A stretch of DNA of 64,000 bases from Capsulimonadaceae bacterium (GTDB taxonomy: Bacteria > Armatimonadota > Armatimonadia > Armatimonadales > Capsulimonadaceae): positions 186,001 to 250,000 of the forward strand of contig JARLGU010000053.1 of assembly GCA_031292625.1 (NCBI GenBank), given 5' to 3'. A model generated the notes under the pieces. That model worked only from the letters and a program-made list of their open reading frames with translations, was not told the origin of the DNA and searched no databases. This document shows, one piece after another, positions 17,652 to 25,459 of this stretch. The stretch's first letter is position 1, and each line of letters starts with the position of its first letter. Made by a program: the position numbers and the translations under genes.

Positions 17652-20264
17652 CTACTCCCCGAGCTCGTACCAAACGGTCCGGTACTCCGGCCCGATCGTG
17701 AACGTCGTCTGGCCGCCGCTCACGGTCACCGGAACCGCCTTCGCCCGCGCGCCGGTCGGGTCGAGCGCCCAGACATGCTTCACGTTCGCGTTCGCTAGCG
17801 TCACTGTCGCCGGTATGCCCTCCGCAAGCGCGGGGCCGCTGCCCCAGTCCTTGCCGACGCTATTGTGAGCCTCATTCCAGATCTGCCCGGCCTTTTCCGT
17901 TCGCCCCGCGATCGTGACGAGAAGCGAACGGGATTCGGAAAGCGCCTTACCGTCGCGGCCGATGATCGTCAGCGATGCGAAGTTGTCGCCAAACGCCGGA
18001 AATGAGAGGGTCACCGGCCCGCTGGTCCCGGTCTGCCCGCCAACAAACCCGGTCATCACGAGCGCCCGGGATGACGTGGCGACGTAGACCGGTCCCGATG
18101 GAAACTTGACGACGCGCACGGTCTGATCCCCATTGGATGACGACGGAACCGGACTAGAAATCGATATTGCGCTGGCCTTTTCATCGACGCTTCGCCCTAG
18201 CCGGGTCGTCAACAGATTCGGCAAGCTGAGCTTCGCCGCGCGCGCTAGCTCCATCGTACTTGCAACATTCGCCAGCGACGCCGACGGCAGTGTCACGATC
18301 GCTTCGTTAGCGGCCGGTGCGATCGCTCCTTCACGGAAAATGGCGGCGGCGGCGGGGAAGAACGTCTCCTTAGCCGGGTTGCCGCCGCAATCGAACCACG
18401 GATTGATCGTTGCCTTGTCCGCGAACCAGAAGACCCCATCCCAATCCTGCAGGGCCGCGAAAGACATATACAGCGGCACGCCCTCGACCTGGAAATCGCT
18501 GGGAGCTGGATGGTTGTACTCGGATACCGTGAACGGCCGTCCGGCAACCCGCTCGATCGCGCTCCAGCCAAGGTACGCCTGATCGTCCCGCCCTAGATCA
18601 TCGACAACAGGCTTGTTGCGCTGTGTCCAGTTCTCCCTTCCCAAGGACTTGCCGCCGGTCGCGCTGGGATGGTCCCAGTAGGAATGGTGGTCGATGAAGT
18701 CACTGAAAAGCTCCCGCCTTAGTCCTGCGACGCCGCCATAGCTCACCTGGGTATCGACAACATTGGCCTCGCAGCCGATCTCGCCCTTAATCAGTGCGCG
18801 CATACGCTTCGTATAGGCAATATCGAGGTCGGAGAGGAACTGGGTCCAATCGGCCGTTATCGCAGGAAGATTTAGCGTGGGGATGTCAATGCTGCTCGTC
18901 GCAAGGCTCGCTCCCCGCGCGATCACGGATTCGATCGTGGCAGGCTCCAACCGCACATCCGCAACGTCAACGGCTCCGGTGTCGTCGCCTGGGCCAAACG
19001 AAAGCCGGACACGATTTGCAACGGTCGCCGATGCGACAAACCGCATCACGAATGTTTGCCAGTCCGTGGTTAAATCGCAGCGGCGACTAAGCCCCGCGGA
19101 ATGCCAATCGGGGATTTCAAGGCTCACGCCAGCCCGAAGCGGACGAGGCTTATCGGCCCTTGCGCGAAACGAAAGCGTATAAAGCCCGCCATCGACGAGA
19201 TTGAGGTCTTCGATATGCACCTGCTCCTTGTAGAGCATATCGGGCTTAACTGGGCACTCGAAATGAAACGGCGGAATTGCGCCGTCGGAAGCCGGCTCGC
19301 CGGCTGCGAGCTTGGCGACGCCAAGATGATCTTCAAGATGCCAGGTCGGTGTCTTCGTAAGGCTCGCGAACGGCGACGGCGACGGCAAACGCGCCCCGGA
19401 GAACCAGGCGCTGCTCAGCGCTTCGTCGCTCGAATAGCGTTTCTTTAGCCAGTCGTTCCACTTGCCGCGAACTTCGGAGCGAAACGGTTCCGGGAGATTG
19501 AAATAGTAGTTGCCATCGCCAACGGGCATACCACTTAGAGTCGAGTCCTCGTTGTCGATCTCGACAATAGCGACCACCGGATCCTTGGCATAGGAAAGGC
19601 GCGTGTAGGCGTTTACATGGCTGAGATAGTCTCGCGCGAACTTTTCCTGCAACTCGATCATGCGCTCATCGATGCGAGCGAGGTGCTTCTCGAATGGCTT
19701 AGGCAGAGTCTCCACCGAGGGAGGCATCCCGTCGCTGATACGGAACGAGCGCCCCGCATGCAGGTTTAGATCCACGTAGATGCCATGCTGTTTGAGTTGG
19801 AAAATGTAGTAGTCCAGCCGGTCGAGGCCGTCAGGATCGAACTGGGGATCCGTGCCCATCGGCTTCTTCCAGATCTGGCTCCCGTTGCCATCGACCATGT
19901 GCAATCGAACGAGGTTGATGCACATCTTTGCATAGTGCGCGGCGATCGCATCCGAACCGGCATGATCGGGGAACATAAACATGGAGTTGAGACCCAGGAA
20001 GCGAACACGCTTGCCGGTCTTCTCCTCGACGAAATGGCTGCCCTTGACCACGATGCGCCCTCCCGCACCGGCAGGCAGCGCATTGAGGAAGGACATATCG
20101 GTCGCGTTCCCCGCCCCCGAGCCATTCTGCGGTATGTCGAACGGAAAAAGACTGTTCGCAGCCGAAGGCCCCGCCGAAGCGCTTGAGAGACAGCCAAGGC
20201 CGGCAAGAAGCCAAACCAAAACCAACGGAAAAGAGAACTGCCGCAGCAAAGTCTTTGAGGTCAT
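17652..20264 (-). CDS. Secreted GH5-like (clan GH-A) glycosidase with CBM-like insert and conserved tail
   Basis: An 870-residue paralogue of the enzyme at 12470-15142. A signal peptide (FSFPLVLVWLLAGLGCLSSASA) contains a cysteine, so lipidation is possible but the lipobox is imperfect. It then has SLFPFDIP, MSFLNALPAGAGGRIVV, INLVRLHMVDG, GIYVDLNLHAGRSF, the acid/base VEIDNED (E239), a CBM-like insert at about 305-445 (YTLSFRARAD, VRLSFGPGDDTG), DTQVSYGG, the nucleophile FTVSEYNHPAPSDF (E582) and the tail EGIPATVTLANANVKHVWAL to WYELGE. Subtype FPFDIP, shared with the enzyme at 53651-56248; both are paired with short-type pilin-like genes. It starts 30 bases after the pilin-like gene. The substrate is unknown. 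Confidence 0.85.
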   Translation of the reverse strand: MTSKTLLRQFSFPLVLVWLLAGLGCLSSASAGPSAANSLFPFDIPQNGSGAGNATDMSFLNALPAGAGGRIVVKGSHFVEEKTGKRVRFLGLNSMFMFPDHAGSDAIAAHYAKMCINLVRLHMVDGNGSQIWKKPMGTDPQFDPDGLDRLDYYIFQLKQHGIYVDLNLHAGRSFRISDGMPPSVETLPKPFEKHLARIDERMIELQEKFARDYLSHVNAYTRLSYAKDPVVAIVEIDNEDSTLSGMPVGDGNYYFNLPEPFRSEVRGKWNDWLKKRYSSDEALSSAWFSGARLPSPSPFASLTKTPTWHLEDHLGVAKLAAGEPASDGAIPPFHFECPVKPDMLYKEQVHIEDLNLVDGGLYTLSFRARADKPRPLRAGVSLEIPDWHSAGLSRRCDLTTDWQTFVMRFVASATVANRVRLSFGPGDDTGAVDVADVRLEPATIESVIARGASLATSSIDIPTLNLPAITADWTQFLSDLDIAYTKRMRALIKGEIGCEANVVDTQVSYGGVAGLRRELFSDFIDHHSYWDHPSATGGKSLGRENWTQRNKPVVDDLGRDDQAYLGWSAIERVAGRPFTVSEYNHPAPSDFQVEGVPLYMSFAALQDWDGVFWFADKATINPWFDCGGNPAKETFFPAAAAIFREGAIAPAANEAIVTLPSASLANVASTMELARAAKLSLPNLLTTRLGRSVDEKASAISISSPVPSSSNGDQTVRVVKFPSGPVYVATSSRALVMTGFVGGQTGTSGPVTLSFPAFGDNFASLTIIGRDGKALSESRSLLVTIAGRTEKAGQIWNEAHNSVGKDWGSGPALAEGIPATVTLANANVKHVWALDPTGARAKAVPVTVSGGQTTFTIGPEYRTVWYELGE

Positions 20265-20294
20265 TTGGTTACCATTTCGCGCTTATCGCGTCTT

Positions 20295-21083
20295 CTACAT
20301 ATTGTACAAATCGGGATTACACGCGCCCGTCACCGACGACCGGCCCCACATCGCCGCATTCGCACTCGAATACGTGCCGGCAAGCGTCTGCGGCATCCAT
20401 TTCATGTGCCCGTCGCAGAAAAGAAAGTTCGCGCCGCCGCTGTGCGGCCATCCCTGGCGCTGGCAATCGCCGGCGCTGAGCAGCGACGAAGTGCACGTGC
20501 TTGGGGTCGAGGCGTATACCTCGTCATAGCAGCCATTAACCGTTGCATAGGTTGTCGAGTAGATATAGGCCGGCGCGATGCTCGTCTTGTTAATGCCGGG
20601 CCCCTCCGCCATCGCGATAATCGACGACGACGACGGGATCATGGCCTGAGTCACCGGCAAATACGGTCCATTCGCGCCGTAATAGCGGCAAGTAATGTAC
20701 CAGTCAACCGTATAGCTGGTTGTGATGTTCCCGCTTTGCCCCGGCGACGTGAACGTCGCCCCGTAACTGTTTTGCTGCAGGTCGGGACAGACAAACGCGC
20801 CAGGCGACTTGATATAGGGGTAGAAGCAGCTCATGAAGTACATGCTGCTTGGGGGCACCCACGCGCTGGTGACATTGTTCCAATATTCAAGCGGAAACGA
20901 TTCGTCGTAATCCTGAACATACTGCATCATCGCCATGCCGATCTGCTTCTCGTTATTGGCGCATGATGTCTGCCGCGCCTTTTCCCTGGCAGTCGCAAAG
21001 ACCGGGAACAGAATTGCCGCCAATATGGCAATTATTGCAATCACAACTAGCAGCTCGATTAATGTAAACCCTTTAGTCTTCAT
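20295..21083 (-). CDS. DUF1559 pilin-like protein (H-X9-DG), short subtype
   Basis: A 262-residue pseudopilin with AAAGGAG six bases before the ATG. The leader is [20 protein letters not shown], with Gly at -1 and Glu at +5. The domain continues [20 protein letters not shown] and [18 protein letters not shown], and ends with the canonical box [12 protein letters not shown] then HMKWM. It lies 11 bases after the hybrid regulator and 30 bases before the GH5-like enzyme, in the tightest of the cassettes. A prepilin peptidase must be encoded elsewhere, as none is in the window. Confidence 0.93.
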   Translation of the reverse strand: MKTKGFTLIELLVVIAIIAILAAILFPVFATAREKARQTSCANNEKQIGMAMMQYVQDYDESFPLEYWNNVTSAWVPPSSMYFMSCFYPYIKSPGAFVCPDLQQNSYGATFTSPGQSGNITTSYTVDWYITCRYYGANGPYLPVTQAMIPSSSSIIAMAEGPGINKTSIAPAYIYSTTYATVNGCYDEVYASTPSTCTSSLLSAGDCQRQGWPHSGGANFLFCDGHMKWMPQTLAGTYSSANAAMWGRSSVTGACNPDLYNM

Positions 21084-21094
21084 ACGTAGCTCCT

Positions 21095-22357
21095 TTATGC
21101 TCGTACAGCGTCACCGTGATGCCGGTTCGGGCTTTCCGCTCGCTCGCCAGCAGGAGTTGGCCTCGCGGGTTTGCTCGTCGACGCCCGTGTCACCAAGTGG
21201 GATCGGAGTTTGACTTGCTGCGGTAGTTGCCGTCCGCTTACCGCATCGAGAAGCAGGTTCGCCGCCTCATGTCCCATCCATTCGAGCGGCGGCCGCAGCG
21301 TACTCAGGTTCACGATTCGGGAGTCGGGGACATCGTCGAACCCGATGATCAGGAAATCGCGCCCGGGAAGCCTATCGCATTCAGCGGCAGCCTGGATGAC
21401 CCCGAATGCGGCATGGTCGTTCACCGCAATAATGCCATCCGGACATTCGCCAGAGCCAAACAGCGCCTTACCGCTTTCGTATGCGGCGGCCTGGACAATC
21501 TGCTTATTGGTCTCATACTCCATATCCGGCTCGGTCGAGTTCCAAGGCGCGATCTCGGGGCAATCTGGCTGGACGCGCAACGATTGCTCCCGCAATCCCG
21601 CTGCACTCACGGCATGGCGGATTCCCGCCTCGCGCTCCTGTCCCCAGTCCTCGAGGAATGGCGCAACGAACGCAAGACTCATACAACCCTGATCCAATAG
21701 GTGCTGAGCCGCTTGGAAACCCGCATCCCGGTTGTCGAAGTAGATGTGCGGCAACGGAGCCGCCAGTTCGCGGGACGCGATATAGACGATGGGAACCTTA
21801 ATCTTTCGCGCCATTGAGAAGACGCGATTGACTTTGTCTGGCTCATCGCTGAAAACAACCACAATCCCATCGATATGCTCGGCCAGCAGGGCGTCTATGG
21901 CCTCATCGACCAGCAAATGCTTTCCATCAGGCTGAACGATGTTCATGAAGCGAGTCGTCAACGCCTGCTCCGAATAGACCTGCTCGACCGCCTGCACCGC
22001 GACCCTCTGCTCAAAGTAATTGCCGTCAGATCGCGGACTGCCTTGCGCGGGCAACTCCGCAACGATCCCCAATGTGAGCTTCTTGCCAGGCGTATCCATC
22101 GCGTAGCGATTGTCGAAGTGGCCGAAGGCTCGAACGGGGGCCGCCTCGCCCGACACGAACGTCCCCTTACGCGGGTGAGCTCGCACCGTTCCATCGCTGA
22201 GCAGACTCGCGATCGCCCGCTGCACGGTCACGCAGGTGACGCCATACTCTTTGGCAAGATCGCGCCGGCTCGGAAGCAAGGCGCCAGGCGTCCACTTGCC
22301 GTACCGGATCTTGGCCCGCATGTCCTGCTCGATCTGTCTGAAAGAAGTCCCCGCCAT
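21095..22357 (-). CDS. GntR-type HTH / LacI-type sensor hybrid repressor
   Basis: A 420-residue regulator. The GntR winged helix spans about 5-75 ([52 protein letters not shown]). The sensor has [46 protein letters not shown] and [20 protein letters not shown] with [19 protein letters not shown], the full LacI-type effector-domain signature. It heads the third cassette, 11 bases before the pilin-like gene. Two copies of a TACTAC-N5-GTAGTA-like palindrome surround its promoter and are the probable operators. Effector unknown; likely an oligosaccharide released by the cassette enzyme. Confidence 0.92.
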   Translation of the reverse strand: MAGTSFRQIEQDMRAKIRYGKWTPGALLPSRRDLAKEYGVTCVTVQRAIASLLSDGTVRAHPRKGTFVSGEAAPVRAFGHFDNRYAMDTPGKKLTLGIVAELPAQGSPRSDGNYFEQRVAVQAVEQVYSEQALTTRFMNIVQPDGKHLLVDEAIDALLAEHIDGIVVVFSDEPDKVNRVFSMARKIKVPIVYIASRELAAPLPHIYFDNRDAGFQAAQHLLDQGCMSLAFVAPFLEDWGQEREAGIRHAVSAAGLREQSLRVQPDCPEIAPWNSTEPDMEYETNKQIVQAAAYESGKALFGSGECPDGIIAVNDHAAFGVIQAAAECDRLPGRDFLIIGFDDVPDSRIVNLSTLRPPLEWMGHEAANLLLDAVSGRQLPQQVKLRSHLVTRASTSKPARPTPAGERAESPNRHHGDAVRA

Positions 22358-22387
22358 CCCCGTAAGGCCTCATTGCGCTCATATTGA

Positions 22388-22452
22388 TACTACAGAGAGT
22401 AGTACAGCTATGCTACTTCCTGTAGTATATACCCTCGACGGCGATCTGTCAA
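22388..22452 (-). promoter_or_regulatory. Sigma70 promoter with two palindromic operators
   Basis: On the minus strand TTGACA (22447-22452) is followed after 17 bases by TATACT (22424-22429). One palindrome, TACTAC-N5-GTAGTA at 22388-22404, lies downstream. A second, GCTAC-N5-GTAGTA at 22412-22427, overlaps the -10. The pair also forms a larger inverted repeat. This is the clearest operator arrangement in the window. Confidence 0.85.
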
Positions 22453-22573
22453 TAGGTTTTGAGGATTTAGATTTCCGATGCTTGAGGCGCATACCGTAGC
22501 ACCGCTACGTTGCATGGAATCACATTCTTGCTTGAGCGCACGACGGCAGCGCACCATGCGCAAAAATGGCTTC

Positions 22574-22978
22574 CTATCGCGGCCAGACGGAGTAGTCGAC
22601 GAATCCGTCCCTTTTTCCCGCTCGCTGAATCGTCAATCTCACATTATAGAACCCGGAAATCGGAGCGTGTATGACGACAATATAGCGGCCATTGCCGAGC
22701 GACGTCCCGGGCCGCGGCGCGGTAGTGATCCCAGTCATAGGCGTTGTCGCGACGGAAGAGATGTGGGCATCCGAAATGGGATCGCCTGACGAGGTCTTCA
22801 GTGTAACATTCAGCAGGCTGTCTCCAACCGGCACGGGCGAACACGCGGGAAGTATCGATACGTTCAGATCGGCAACAGTAAAGGTTTGAGGCGCGGCATG
22901 CTGGTCGTCGCGGGCGCATCCCCCAACGACGACGCAGAAAACAATCGCGAGGCCGGCCCCGATCGCAAAACGTACCAT
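22574..22978 (-). CDS. Small lipoprotein with YtkA/FixH-like domain
   Basis: A 134-residue protein from the ATG at 22978, seven bases after GGGAG and 19 bases after the GH127 stop. The N-terminus is a lipoprotein signal (VRFAIGAGLAIVFCVVVGGC) with a VGGC lipobox. The mature part is an Ig-like beta-sandwich resembling YtkA-like domains: VTLKTSSGDPISDAHISSVA, then a Met-Thr-Gly segment, LGNGRYIVVIHAPISGFYNV and LTIQRAGK. The function is not known. Such domains are found beside copper or oxidase proteins, but here the context is a sugar cassette. It is the last gene of the fourth cassette. No good terminator was found after it. Confidence 0.7.
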   Translation of the reverse strand: MVRFAIGAGLAIVFCVVVGGCARDDQHAAPQTFTVADLNVSILPACSPVPVGDSLLNVTLKTSSGDPISDAHISSVATTPMTGITTAPRPGTSLGNGRYIVVIHAPISGFYNVRLTIQRAGKRDGFVDYSVWPR

Positions 22979-22997
22979 CGAGCATCTCCCATCCGCG

Positions 22998-25328
22998 CTA
23001 ACGGGCGAATGCCGCGAGGCCGCAGCAGGAACTAAACGACTGCGAAGCGTCGTCGCCGCTCGCTGGCGCACCAAGCACACGGACCGCGACCACGGATACA
23101 GGAGCAAAAGCCGCCTCGAATTTCCGCCCTGGCTTTAGCCCGCCGGCAGCGGTCTTTGTCGTATCCGGATAGCTGCTGAGGGTCGCAACCGTCACCCACG
23201 CCCCGCCAGCCGTCTGCTGGACCTGTACAACCGGTTTCCCCGCCGAACCGGACGTATCGAACCAGCCGCCATCGTGAAACGTCTGCCCATGCGCAAATAC
23301 GACTCTGCTAGCCGTGACAGGCTTTGCCATCGTCACGGCATACCAATCTAGCGGCGCCAAGCGTCCGTCGTACGTAACGGTCAGCGAACCATCGTCGTTT
23401 GCAAGAGAACCGCTCCTGTTTCCAACTCGAGACGTCGACGTCACACCGCCTGAAAGAAGAGAAAGGGCAGTCGTGCAGCGCGGAATCCACACCTCATAAT
23501 GACTTGTTCCGTTATGTCCGGCGAATGCGAACGGTACAAGGTTGAGCGTCACCGGCTGATCATTGACATCGAGCCCCGTAGCTTGAAACACCGGTTCGCC
23601 CGCCAGTGAATGTCCGGAAACAAGCCGCGGATTTAGCTTATTCGCGGAGTCGGAACTGAGCTTTACGCTGCCGACGCCAGGGATCCCGGGGTTGTCAGCC
23701 TCATCGAGCGCAAGAACCAGCGGGCCGTACTCCACGGCCGCGGTTCCTTCGACGGCGGACTTGCCGAGAACGATTCGCTGGCTCAGCTTGAACGCGATCC
23801 CAACACGATCACCCTGCCTCCACGCCCTGTTCACGACGGCGTACGTTCCCGGCGCCGCGGCGACGTGCGAAGATTTGCCGTTGACGGTTATAGCGGTCCC
23901 ATTTGCCCATGACGGAATGCGCAGGCGCAACGGGAATTGCTGCCCATTGCGGACCGGATGCACATACAGGTCAACATGGCCGTCAATTGGATACCGGGTC
24001 TCCTGGCGAACGGAAACGACTCCTGACGGAATGCGCGCCTGCGCAGTGCTGGGATTGTAGAGATTGACGACGATCCCGCCGTCGGAGCTCGTCATGTAGG
24101 CGATGGACGTTAGCAGCGCGATGCCCCTCGGACCGCTCGAATGACAGCATGTGGTAAAGCGGTCATACTGCTTATGTCCGTCGAGCGGCGTGTAGTAAGC
24201 CCAGTCGTCGCCGGTTGGTTTCTGCGCCGCCAGGAGATGATTGTAGACGGTCTGCTCGATCGCGTCGGCATATTTGGCGTCACCCGTTAGGCGCGCGAGC
24301 TGGAGGTTAAATTGCTCCCAGGTCACGGTGACGCAGGTTTCGCAAATATTATCGAGTTGAGCGCTAACCGACTGCTTATCTTCGATAAAATGCTCGCCCG
24401 CAGATGCGCTGCCAGTCGGATAGAGGTGGTTCTCGACAATATCGTCCCAGCCGATTTTCATATTGCTGAGCAGATCCGAGTCCCCAGTCGCCCGGTACAG
24501 CTCGAGGACGCCATTGAAATTGGACAGCATTTCGTACGCCTTGGCGTTTCCAACGCGTTCGACCGAGTGGTATTGCTTGAGCGCGCTAAGGAGTTTCGGG
24601 CCGGTAGGAGCGTCGTAATGCAAGATAATATAGTGCGCAAAATCCTTGTATCGTTGATAGCCAGTCGCACGATAGAGCAGCACGATTGGCTCGAGAACGC
24701 TATCCGGCGCGAGGCCCATATGGCCGCCTGCCAGATTAATATCTCGTTGACCGGGACCGGGCCCGAAGGTCTTCAAGAGGAGATCGCCGATTTTAACGCA
24801 AGCCGACAACACGGCTTGACTATGCGTGTATTGATAGTAAGCGAGAAGACCGAGTAGATCGTATTTATGAGTCCAAACGTCCCAGCTCGTCCATCGATTC
24901 TTACTCGCGTACGTGCCAAGGTACCCATCCGGCTCCTGCGTTTTCAATAGGCGATCCGCCACGCGATCGGCCTTGGCCCGGAGCGCCGCGTCTTTTGTGC
25001 AGGCCCAGGTTAACATCGCAGCGTGAAGAAATTTGCCGCAATGTTCTCCCTGCCACGCTTGGTGGTCAACATCGCGGCGTTCAAACGCATCCAGCAGATC
25101 GTTCTCGTCGACGTTCAGCAGGCGGTTGGTCTCGTTGGCATTGTAGCGATCTCCCAACAATCCGCCGTTGAAATGTACATCCTCGGGCATGAGTGGAACG
25201 AATCGATCCGCCACGGCCTGGGTCCCGGGGACCACTAGACCGCTTGGGTTCTGTTGGGCGTGCGCCGCGGAAAGGCAGAGCAATGCGCAGAAGCAAACAG
25301 ACGGAAGAAACTGGCAAACAGCCTTCAT
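22998..25328 (-). CDS. Secreted GH127 family enzyme (beta-L-arabinofuranosidase type)
   Basis: A glycoside hydrolase of 776 residues that probably removes terminal beta-L-arabinofuranose or a related sugar. The ATG at 25328 follows AAGGA by eight bases and gives a signal peptide (FLPSVCFCALLCLSAAHAQ). The (alpha/alpha)6 barrel has FNGGLLGDRYNANETNRLL, EPDGYLGT and ILHYD. The active-site set of the family is complete: GEHF (E312, candidate acid/base), ICETC (E330 and C332, metal ligands) and TTCCHSSGPRG (C394 nucleophile candidate and C395). A C-terminal beta-sandwich and a discoidin-like segment (GVTSTSRVGNRSG onward) follow. It lies 131 bases after a GH5-like enzyme, so the cassette encodes two different hydrolases. 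Confidence 0.9.
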   Translation of the reverse strand: MKAVCQFLPSVCFCALLCLSAAHAQQNPSGLVVPGTQAVADRFVPLMPEDVHFNGGLLGDRYNANETNRLLNVDENDLLDAFERRDVDHQAWQGEHCGKFLHAAMLTWACTKDAALRAKADRVADRLLKTQEPDGYLGTYASKNRWTSWDVWTHKYDLLGLLAYYQYTHSQAVLSACVKIGDLLLKTFGPGPGQRDINLAGGHMGLAPDSVLEPIVLLYRATGYQRYKDFAHYIILHYDAPTGPKLLSALKQYHSVERVGNAKAYEMLSNFNGVLELYRATGDSDLLSNMKIGWDDIVENHLYPTGSASAGEHFIEDKQSVSAQLDNICETCVTVTWEQFNLQLARLTGDAKYADAIEQTVYNHLLAAQKPTGDDWAYYTPLDGHKQYDRFTTCCHSSGPRGIALLTSIAYMTSSDGGIVVNLYNPSTAQARIPSGVVSVRQETRYPIDGHVDLYVHPVRNGQQFPLRLRIPSWANGTAITVNGKSSHVAAAPGTYAVVNRAWRQGDRVGIAFKLSQRIVLGKSAVEGTAAVEYGPLVLALDEADNPGIPGVGSVKLSSDSANKLNPRLVSGHSLAGEPVFQATGLDVNDQPVTLNLVPFAFAGHNGTSHYEVWIPRCTTALSLLSGGVTSTSRVGNRSGSLANDDGSLTVTYDGRLAPLDWYAVTMAKPVTASRVVFAHGQTFHDGGWFDTSGSAGKPVVQVQQTAGGAWVTVATLSSYPDTTKTAAGGLKPGRKFEAAFAPVSVVAVRVLGAPASGDDASQSFSSCCGLAAFAR

Positions 25329-25459
25329 AAGCGGGGTCCTTCTCGTTGCGTTGTAATATGCACCGGGGACAATCACAATCATCTTTATGATAGACGCATA
25401 AACGCACGAATTGGCCCAAAACTCCTCGCCGTATTTCAACGCAATCGCCGCCGCGCCGT

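Noticed and set aside
22495-22509. CGTAGC-ACC-GCTACG hairpin after the YtkA-like lipoprotein gene
   Set aside because: A perfect short palindrome, but the bases that follow on the minus strand are not T-rich, so a terminator cannot be claimed.
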